Source: Apostichopus japonicus (Eukaryota; Echinodermata; Holothuroidea; Aspidochirotida; Stichopodidae). Taken from it: a stretch of 64,000 nucleotides of DNA. Below, in pieces: positions 37,682 to 49,600 of this stretch. A model generated the notes under the pieces. It was not told the origin of the DNA and ran no database searches. It was given only the letters and a program-made list of their open reading frames with translations. The stretch lies in NCBI RefSeq assembly GCF_037975245.1, contig NC_092571.1, forward strand, positions 6,284,001 through 6,348,000, read 5' to 3'. Position 1 is the first letter of the stretch, and each line of letters opens with the position of its first letter. A program made the position numbers and the translations under genes.

Positions 37682-40600
37682 TTAGAATTTGAGGTGAAAT
37701 CCTGGTCCTACAGCTGATGTTCCATGTGTTGGAAGTGTAAGTCTAAATCCCTCAGATTCATCATCTCCCTGGAATGAGAAGCAAACAGTCATTATTAACA
37801 GCAAGGAAGTATCAAATTCAACCTTAATCTGATTAATAACCAAGGTTCCTGTAGGCATCAAATCCTCAATAATTCAAAGATACTTTATTCAGATTTTCTG
37901 ATTCATTACACCCACAGGCCACTTTGATATGTCTTAAGTCATTTGAGTAGAACTAATGACAAATCCAAAGATAAAATGTCTCAAAACAATTTGAAGACAG
38001 GTTCCTTACACATTCTATAGTATTTGCTACTCAATAATAAAGTTTGAAGCCTGTGCAGGTTACAAAGTGGCTACTAGACATTTTGTCTGTAACTGACTAT
38101 TAGAATGATGGATATGCTCTTTTATTTGGTCATTACTTACCAGTTTATTAAACTGCATTCCACCCTCTGGAGCCTTAGGGCTCCTTTTAGCTGTCCTTGA
38201 CTGTTCACTCTTTGCTGGCCATGTTGGAAACATGGACTCATCTATTGGTTGAGGAGATTCCTTGAAATACTCCTGTTTTAATGCATCTTCTGCTGATATC
38301 CTCTTGGCTGGATTGTATGTCAAAAACCTGAGATGGACAACTCAAATGATTAATTATAAAATGCATTGTTACAATTAAGTGGCATCAGCCTCAAAAACAG
38401 GATTCAGGATTGGATGATTTTCTTACAACATGACAGTTTTCTACTCATTCATAAGATAATACTACAAAGAACATTGATGTCTTTCAAACATGTTGAACTG
38501 TTAGGAATACACAGCCTTTTGTAATCTTTGTTAGATAAGAATTAAGAGATAACGTAACTATTGCAATATCATGGCTGAATTGTACTTAACTCCTCACTTA
38601 TTTTAACCAATTGTTGTCATTTAGAATACAGAATATTATTGAAATTTATAATTTCTTTGTCCTTAATGGTGTACTGTATTATTATTGCATTTTAGTCTAC
38701 TAGGATTCTAATATCATGATGGAGAACATACCATACCAAGTTTAGAGGACATGGCCTGCTTAAACATATTGAAATGTATTTCTTTCTGTCACTGTCTTGA
38801 TGTATTCCCAGAAATTTTACTACACAACAAATGTTGGTTGACTCCTAGGCTTGTACACATATGCACATGTGAGCTACAAAACTTTACATTTACTCATAGA
38901 TCAACATTCTTTTGGTTAGAACAGTAGACATATGCCTATACAAATACAGTCAAGTTTAATGCACAATAAAATATTGCCTTAATCGGAGGCAAAGCAATCT
39001 TTGGAGCCATACCAGTAATTCTGTGTGTAAGCAGAATAAGACTCACCTATTTAACAAATCAAAGCCCAGGTCAGTCAGATATGTTCCAAATCGGTTTCTT
39101 AAATTGTTGTAAGGGTACTCTGTAAAGCTCATCTTCTTCACAGCAGGGAGTTCATTGTATCCTGGCCAAATTTTCTCACTGGGTGTACCAAGCTCCTACA
39201 ATAAAGACCAAGATGTACAGAAAAGTTTAACAGGCTGGAAGCATACCACAAATTAGTAAAGTAATAGATATGTAATCACTGGGCTAAGAAGAATTTATTA
39301 ATACATTGTTTGAGCCATAGTAAGCCTCCCATCTTTGTTAGTAGAATAATCTACTTAAGATGATATGATTGCACACACTGTACTATCATGCTAACACTTG
39401 GGTTACTTCAAGAGATCAAAACAGAAAAAAGAACAGACAATTTTAACCAGACAGCAAAACTGCAGTATGGTTTCGATGATGCTACATGAATAATCTTATA
39501 TGATTGTGACACACTAGGCTGTAGAGTATATAGCCAGGATGAACAACATACTTCAATCTAAGTAGTACAGCAAAAAGAATTGAGATATGACAAACAATCT
39601 TCACATTGGCAGCTGATGACCGAGATAAAAACTTTTCTTGTATTAAGCATACAGATTGATCTCTACCAAAGACAAAAGGCTTCTTCTACTCAATGTGGTA
39701 CATGTGCGAATTTAACCCTTTGGTCCCCAAGAATTTGCGTCTGGTTTGCCTCTTAAACATCTAACTTGGCGACAGTTAATTTTTGTTAACAGCGTCTGGT
39801 TTGTTACTACATCCAAACATGAAGATTTTATTTAGCACTGAATCTTGACAATTGCAAAAGATGATGGAAAACTTCAACAAAGGAAGTAAAGATAAAATAC
39901 CTTCATCACAATGATATCGTTCAATACATTCAGCATGTACAAACAGTACAACGTTTCATTGCACACCTTTGTATAGAGGCATGTTTGCAGAGATGTAGAT
40001 AACGACACATATAAGTCAATGGAGATTTGGTGGAGACTTCTTGATTCATATCTATGGATGCCCTTAAGCTAATTTCCAATTGCCAACAGCCTCTCCTATT
40101 CTAATGAGGCATAACAAACATTTTATCTGGTAGGCTGGTTGGTGGGAGATTTGGTAGATTATAAAACAACTTTTAAACAATTTGACCCCTGGTGACTCCA
40201 AATGACCTTTGACTTCCACAAAAAACAATAGGCTTCTTGTACATAACATGTCACAACTACATTCTAAATATGAGATTGGTCCAAGCTTCCCTTCTTGAGA
40301 TATCATGTTTACAAGGTTTTCACAATTTGACCCCTGGTGACCCCAAATGACCTTTCACCTCCTCTAAAAACAACAAGGTTCTTCTAATCAATGTGGTATC
40401 CCTACACATTAAATGTGAGGTTGGTCCAAGAATCCCTACTTGAGATATCGTGTTTACAAGCAAGGCGTCACACACACATACTCATCCGTCTGCATGACTA
40501 CAAAGGTTATGATTATCATCGAAACCAATGAGAAAGTGATAGAGCCCTGGAGAGAAAGGGGCAGATAAGGTGAGTAGAGTAAGTAAAGAATGCTCCATAC

Positions 40601-43600
40601 TTTAAAGATCCTGTTGAGTTGATCAATTTCAGATCTGCCAGGGAAGAGAGGTTTCATAGTCAGGAACTCAGCAAATATACATCCCACAGACCACATGTCA
40701 ATCTTGACAGAATATTCCTGTTGAGGAAAAGGTCACAAAACAATAACACCATTTTAATCTTCCAAATGAAACATTATTAAAGACACTTCTTCTGACATTC
40801 TTTGGTTTATCAGATTACTCATGAATGTTTCTCTGCATCAATGATCTACATTACACTGGTAATGGGTATGCTTACTCAAGACTACTCTACATTACACTGG
40901 TAATGGGTATGCTTACTCAAGACTACTCTACATTACACTGGTAATGGGTACGCTTACTCAAGACTACTCTACATCACACTGGTAATGGGTACGCTTACTC
41001 AAGACTACTCTACATCACACTGGTAATGGGTACGCTTACTCAAGACTACTCTACATCACACTGGTAATTGGTACGCTTACTCAAGACTACTCTACATCAC
41101 ACTGGTAATTGGTACGCTTACTCAAGACTACTCTACATCACACTGGTGATGGGTACGCTTACTCAAGACTACTCTACATCACACTGGTGATGGGTACGCT
41201 TACTCAAGACTACTCTACATCACACTGGTGATGGGTACGCTTACTCAAGACTACTCTACATCACACTGGTGATGGGTACGCTTACTCAGGACTACTCTAC
41301 ATCACACTGGTGATGGGTACGCTTACTCAAGACTACTCTACATCACACTGGTGATGGGTACGCTTACTCAAGACACTCTACATCACACTGGTGATGGGTA
41401 CGCTTACTCAAGACTACTCTACATCACACTGGTGATGGGTACGCTTACTCAAGACTACTCTACATCACACTGGTGATGGGTACGCTTACTCAAGACTACT
41501 CTACATCACACTGGTGATGGGTACGCTTACTCAAGACTACTCTACATCACACTGGTGATGGGTACGCTTACTCAAGACTACTCTACATCACACTGGTGAT
41601 GGGTACGCTTACTCAAGACTACTCTACATCACACTGGTGATGGGTACGCTTACTCAAGACTACTCTACATCACACTGGTGATGGGTACGCTTACTCAAGA
41701 CTACTCTACATCACACTGGTGATGGGTACGCTTACTCAAGACTACTCTACATCACACTGGTGATGGGTACGCTTACTCAAGACTATTCTACATTACACTG
41801 GTGATGGGTACGCTTACTCAAGACTACTCTACATTACACTGGTGATGGGTACGCTTACTCAAGACTACTCTACATTACACTGGTGATGGGTATGCTTACT
41901 CAAGACTATTCTTCATTACACTGGTAATGAGTATGCTTACTCAAGACTACTCTACATTACACTGGTGATGGGTATGCTTACTCAAGACTACTCTAAATTT
42001 CTATCAACTCCGACAAACATTTATTCAAGTCCTTCTACATGCTACAGATTATTTATCAAGACTATCTTGTTTGCACAATGAAAATTATTTTTAATTCATT
42101 CTGTACCATAACAGCAGTAGTTACACGTTCACAAACATATCCAAAGCTCAGTGGCATCAGAAGCTAATTTTGATATGGAGGGCACATCATTTGGAGTTAA
42201 CGGACTGATACCTTATTTTGTGAAAATATCTTTCACTGATACTGATTAATCTTGAAGGACAATATCCTACTAGTAACAAATAACCAATAGCTAATGAGAT
42301 ATATTGAAATAAACAGCTCACCTTTATCGCTAATAGTAGTTCAAGAGCTATATACCATAGGGTAACTACCATTGGGGTGTATTGTGCTCACCTTTATCGC
42401 TAATAGTAGTTCAGGAGCTCTATACCATAGGGAAACTACTATTGGGGTGTATTGTGCTCACCTTTATAGCTAATAGTAGTTCAGGAGCTCTATACCATAG
42501 AGTAACTACTATTGGGGTGTATTGGGCTCACCTCTATTGCTAAAAGTAGTTCAGGAGCTCTATACCATAGGGTAACTACTATTGGGGTGTATTGTGCTCA
42601 CCTTTATTGCTAATAGTAGTTCAGGAGCTATATACCATAGGGTAACTACTATTGGGGTGTATTGTGCTCACCTTTATTGCTAATAGTTCAGGAGCTCTAT
42701 ACCATAGAGTAACTACTATTGGGGTGTATTGTGCCCACCTTTATTGCTAATAGTAGTTCAGGAGCTCTATACCATAGGTAACTACTATTGGGTGTATTGT
42801 GCTCACCTTTATTGCTAATAGTAGTTCAGGAGCTCTATACCATAGGGTAACTACTATTGGGGTGTATTGGGCTCACCTCTATTGCTAAAAGTAGTTCAGG
42901 AGCTCTATACCATAGGGTAACTACTATTGGGGTGTATTGAGCTCACCTTTATCGCTAACAGTAGTTCAGGAGCTCTATACCATAGAGTAACTACTATTGG
43001 GGTGTATTGTGCTCACCTTTATTACTAATAGTAGTTCAGGAGCTCTATACCATAGGGTAACTACTATTGGGGTGTATTGTGCTCACCTTTATTGCTAATA
43101 GTAGTTCAGGAGCTCTATACCATAGTGTAACTACTATTGGAGTGTATTGTTTCAATGGTGAACCATACTCCCTGGCCAACCCAAAGTCACCAATCTTCAA
43201 TATTCCTTTGTGGCTGAGGAGGAGGTTGGATGTCTTCAGGTCACGATGTAATATCCAATTTTCATGCAAGTGATTGACTCCTCGCAGCAACTGTTGCACT
43301 AAACACTTGGTTTCACCTTATCAACAAGAATGAAGAAAATGTCAAATAAGTTTCCATGAAATGAAATGTTTTTCTTGTTATCCTTGTGACATAAGAAAGC
43401 TGAGATCTTAAATCTAACTAAATATGTTGTCACTGACCTTCATGCTAAGGCAATGTTTCTTCAAAAATCTTAAAGCAGCTCTCTTTCTTCGATCACCAAT
43501 TTCATCCTGTTTTACCAAACGTGTCAGGTGTTACTCAAAAAATGGACAGCATTTCATCAAACTAAAATTTTTTGCTTTTCACCAAACAAATGTGAGTCAT

Positions 43601-46600
43601 TAATGGTTCCATTTTATATCATAAATTGTTGTGATATGGATGATTTCTTGTATTGATTTAAATCCCATGCAAGAAGCAACTGAGAAATTTTAAACAAGTA
43701 TAAACTGTTCCAATATTTAAATGAAAACTGATCAGTGAACCAAATCAAATTAATGAACAAGTTACTAATATGCAATACTAGTTGGTTGTCTAGTGAGGCC
43801 ACGGTTGCTAGTCATTGATCACAATAAATACAGTGTAACATGTGATAAATACACAGAGAGATATACTAACCTATTGTGAATGGTTGTTTCATGGTTTCCA
43901 TCAGGCTCTTGAGGTCATGTTCAACATAGTCCATCACTATGTAGATCTTATCCATGTTACTGCCGACTACTATTTCCTGCAAATATAACATGTAAAACAC
44001 AACATGTTGTTCCCTGTTGTCATATTGTGAGTGAGTTGATACAATGATGAATAACAGCCAAAAATGAAATCAATCAATCAAAACAACAAACTGAGTTCAC
44101 TTTAAATGGTATGCTTTTCTGTGCTGCCCCATTCATTGCCATGAATTCAGCTTTGTAATTTTATTAATAGCATATATTAGTCCTGCCTTTGCAGCAATTT
44201 TAAAGCCTATTTGCCAATTGTTTGGTAAATATTGTACTCAGGGCAGTGACATTTTACATACAGGTAATGATGCAGACAAGAGCAAAGAAAAATTCTCTGA
44301 ACCAGTCCCGGACCAAAGTACTGTAAATACACCAAAGCAATGTAAGCTTCCAGCAAATAGAGAATGATAGGGATATCACAGTGTTATCAATATACACACA
44401 AATACAACCTGCTAAAACAAGTAATCAAACTGCTAAACAACTATGGGAGAAATAAACCCTTACCCTAGGCAGCCAATTACAAGTTACAGACAGAGAGGAA
44501 TGTCTCATGCTAGCAGTCTGAGAGTAGAAAATACGACCCACCCAATCCTACCCAGACCTAGATCTATTCTATGAAATCATAGCACCACAACGAGCAAACT
44601 ATCTTAAAACCAAATTATAGAACAGCATGACAACACCATCAATCAATCCCTGCTGTAAAAGGTGTGCCACAGCATTTGCCAAATCCTCCTGCAAGAGTCA
44701 TGCTTTATTTAACTCAGCTATGCATTAATACAGTAGCAGCTATCCTCCTGCATGAGTCATGGTTTATTCAACTCAGCTATGCATTAATACAGTAGCAGCT
44801 ATCCTCCTGCAAGAGTCATGGTATTCAACTCAGCTATGCATTAATACAGTAGCAGCTATCCTTCTGCAAGAGTCATGGTTTATTAATCTCAGCTATGCAT
44901 TAATACAGTAGCAGCTATCCTCCTGCAAGAGTCATGGTTTATTAAACTCAGCTATGCATTAATACAGTAGCAGCTATCATCCTACCTTAGTCATGGTTTA
45001 TTTAACTCAGCTATGCATAATACAGTAGCAGCTATCCTCCTGCAAGAGTCATGGTATTCAACTCAGCTATGCATTAATACAGTAGCAGCTATCCTTCTGC
45101 AAGAGTCATGGTTTATTAATCTCAGCTATGCATTAATACAGTAGCAGCTATCCTCCTGCAAGAGTCATGGTTTATTAAACTCAGCTATGCATTAATACAG
45201 TAGCAGCTATCATCCTACCTTTGTCATGGTTTATTTAACTCAGCTATGCATAAATACAGTAGCAGCTATCATCCTACCTTAGTCATGGTTTATTCAACTC
45301 AGCTATGCATTAATACAGTAGCAGCTATCCTCCTGCAAGAGTCATGGTTTATTTAACTCAGCTATGCATTAATACAGTAGCAGCTATCCTCCTGCAAGAG
45401 TCATGGTTTATTCAACTCAGCTATGCATTAATACAGTAGCAGCTATCATCCTACCTTAGTCATGGTTTATTTAACTCAGCTATGCATAAATACAGTAGCA
45501 GCTATCCTCCTGCAAGAGTCATGGTTTATTCAACTCAGCTATGCATTAATACAGTAGCAGCTATCCTCCTGCAAGAGTCATGGTTTATTTTTTTAATTCA
45601 GCTACGCATTAATTCAGTAGCAGCTATCCTCCTGCAAGAGTCATGGTTTATTAATCTCAGCTATGCATTAATACAGTAGCAGCTATCCTCCTTCAAGAGT
45701 CATGGTTTATTAAACTCAGCTATGCATTAATACAGTAGCAGCTATCCTCCTGCAAGAGTCAAGGTTTATTCAACTCAGCTATGCCTTAATACAGTAGCAG
45801 CTATCCTACTGCAAGAGTCATGGTTTATTAAACTCAGCTATGCATTAATACAGTAGCAGCTATCCTCCTGCAAGAGTCATGGTTTATTCAACTCAGCTAT
45901 GCATTAATACAGTAGCAGCTATCCTCCTGCAACAGTCATAGTTTATTAAACTCAGCTATACATGAACACAGTAGCAGCTATCCTCCTGCAAGAGTCATGG
46001 TTTATTAAACTCAGCTATACATCAAAACAGTGGCAGCTATCCTCCTGCAAGAGTCATGGTTTATTCAACTCAGCTATGCATTAATACAGTAGCAGCTATC
46101 CTCCTGCAAGAGTCATGGTTTATTCAACTCAGCTATGCATTAATACAGTAGCAGCTATCATCCTGCAAGAGTCATGGTTTATTTAACTCAGCTATGCATT
46201 AATTCAGTAGCAGCTATCCTCCTGCAAGAGTCATGGTTTATTCAACTCAGCTATGCATTAATACAGTAGCAGCTATCCTCCTGCAAGAGTCATGGTTTAT
46301 TTAACTCAGCTTTGCATTACTTCAGTAGCAGCTATCCTCCTGCAAGAGTCATGGTTTATTCAACTCAGCTATGCATTAATACAGTAGCAGCTATCCTCCT
46401 GCAAGAGTCATGGTTTATTTAACTCAGCTATGCATTAATACAGTAGCAGCTATCCTCCTGCATGAGTCATGGTTTATTTAACTCAGCTATGCATTAATAC
46501 AGTAGCAGCTATCCTCCTGCAAGAGTCATGGTTTATTTAACTCAGCTATGCATTAATACAGTAGCAGCTATCCTCCTGCAAGAGTCATGGTTTATTTAAC

Positions 46601-49600
46601 TCAGCTATGCATTAATACAGTAGCAGCTAACAATACTTACTCTGACTGTGACAATGTTGACATGCTGAGCTTTCAGCAAAGTATTTATTTCTCGCAGTGA
46701 AGTTATCGGGAAACCTTCTTTCTCCTTTTCCATTTTTAACCGTTTCAGGGCAACAATTTCATCTACAGATGAAGAAATATGTTAAATATTATCAACTCAT
46801 GACTTTTCTTAACTCAGTGGAATGAATATGAGTAGCATAGACAACTGCCAAATTCTGGTGTAACATTGTCTGTTCTCATAAATAAAAGGGAAAAAAGATA
46901 CATCCTCTAACAGAGGGCTATCAAACAAATATCATATATGATTCAACATTGTCTAGATCAAATTGACCTCTCACTTTGAGCAACTCATGGCATCACTCAT
47001 CGCAACTCACGGGATCACTCATCGTAACTTGTAGCATCACAAATCACAACTTGTGGCATCACTCATGGTAACTCATGACATCACTCAGAGCAACTCGTGG
47101 CATCACTCATTGCGACTCATGGCATCACTCATCCCAACTCATGACATTACTCATCACAACTCGTGGCATCAATCACAGCAATTCGCGGCATCATTCATCG
47201 CAACTCATGGCATCACTCATTGCAACTTGTGGTATCACTCAGAGCAAATCATGACATCACTCATCGCAACTCATGACATCGCTCATCGCAACTTGTGGCA
47301 TCACTCATCGCAACTCGTGGCATCAATCACAGCAATTCACGGCATCATTCATCGCAACTCACAGAATCACTCATTGCAACTCGTGGCATCACTCATCGCA
47401 GCCCATGACATCACTCATCGCAAATCGTGGCAGTTTCACCTTCCAGTTTTAATGCCAAACATTTAACAATGAATGGTCCTGGTCCTATAAGTCTCTTGAC
47501 CAAGTAGCCTTGTAGTACTACTCACCATTTCTCTTTTCTCTGGCCCTGTACACCACTCCATATGTTCCTTCCTCTATTTTGTTCAGGTGCTCAAACTCTT
47601 CCACATTTCTGCATCCAGCCAGAGCTGGGTAGTATGCTGGCAGTGTTTCCTTCAGCTCTATTGGTGAATGGTCTGGAGATGCTGGAAGAAACTTCTCTTC
47701 TTCTTCTTCCATTTCTTCTTTTTCTTCAACTTCTTCTTTATCATCCTTCTTCGGCGACCCATCAAATTTTGACGCACTTGCATCTGATGGTAAAAGAATC
47801 AGAGACAATATGTACCACGATCTTGATTTTTCCAACATTCATAACTATTACCAACACATTTTCAATATTGTTTAATTTCAAACTTCCTTTCAATTTTTCT
47901 TCAGTGTGCCTGTTTATACTAGACCTACAACACTCACAGCAAAAGTAGCTCACACTTTACAGAAGTAAAATTGTTGTTTTCCTGAGATGTAATTCAACCT
48001 AACAATGTTTTCGAGATTTAAACTTGTTTATTGTCTTCCTATCATCAGGTTCATTACTGGCTGATAACATCTTCTTGCTTCGGAGCATATCTACAAAATA
48101 ATGTACCAACTGCTGAAAAAGTTAGCTAAGTCTTTAAGACATAATAAACAAGAACTTTGGTTATTATATATTCATTACAAGAAAATGAACTATCAAGATC
48201 TAATTATGTGTTGGTTCTTGACATAATCTATTTACTTCATACAGAAAAAGATCTACAAAGAAAAGGCCTAAAGAAACTCTATCACCAATCACAAAAAACT
48301 GTTTTGCCTCAACTCATTGTACAAAAACTTCTAAATGTACAATTATGCAGACTACACATGTGAACAGTGTCCAATAGTCTTATATCGCACAGATCCTGAA
48401 AAAAAGCCAGAAAGTTCTGATAAAAGAACAATATATGGGCCAAAGCCAATATTGGTCATCCTCAAATCCCAAAAGTAAAGTTACTTCTCTGGGAGAAATT
48501 TATTTTGGGCTCATTGCAGTACTAATTGACACTTAAGAATTAAAAAAAAAAAATCCAAAAAATTTCGTTATCAGTGATATAGAGGTGGTTGAAATCTAAA
48601 AAGATGCGCACTAGGTGCGAGGGACGGAATTTAGTCAAATTGACCTAGCTGAAAATTAGGATGGGTGAGGTAAATTTGGTTTTCTGTAATTTGATGTTCG
48701 TCTCTAGTGCAAATTATTAATTGGAAAAGTTTCGAATTTTTTTTGAATAAAAATGAAGAAAAATAGGAAAAAACGGTTCAAAATTCCGTCCCTCGCATTT
48801 TTTGACACAATTTTTCTTTTTTTCGAGAGAGGAAATAGTACAGTATGCATAAAAATCTGCAAAGTATCAACTATCAGTGACTTGAACATCTGTAGTGATG
48901 AAAGAAACTGAACAAAAATATGAATGGTGCATTATGGGTAATCAACATTTTCGCGAGGGACGGAATTCAGTGCGAGGGACGGAATTTTGTTACAGTTTGG
49001 TGCTACAAGTCTGTAGTCCTAATCTGTTGCAAATAGAAATAGTTGGCAGAACATACGCGTAAATTTCAACGACACAACTATAGCAGATTTCGACAGTATG
49101 CTGAACTTGCAAAGTTGAAGAAGGCACTTCCAGGAACAAACAGTGCTATCATCCAAGTGGACTTCAGCGAGAACTATGCTTACACCCAAAAGAATGAAAT
49201 ACAGTCGGCATACTTTGGCCACGAGAATTTCACATTGTACACTGTTTGTGCATGGTATGCTGAAGGTGAGGAAGTGAAGTGCAAAACCTACTGTGTCATC
49301 AGTGATTACATGTCACATGACAAGTTCTTGGGCTTGCACTGCAATAAAGCTATCATTGAAAAGGTCCAACAATTTGTTCCAAATCTGGATGAGGTTCACT
49401 TTTAGTCCGACGGCTGTGCTAGTCAATTTAAATAAAAATATTGCTTTACCTTCCTTGCCACCCAGTACCCATGTGACAATCGTATAACATGGCGTTATTT
49501 CAAATCTCACCCGACCCGGTAGATGGGGTGGGGGGAAAGATAAAATCAAGTGTGTACAGTGATGTCAAAGCAGGTAAAACTGTCATCACTAGTGCCAAGC

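Noticed and set aside
47053-47466. 137-codon frame (His/Ser-rich) as a protein
   Set aside because: Produced by the 22-bp tandem repeat; it lies in a CDK11 intron on the wrong strand.
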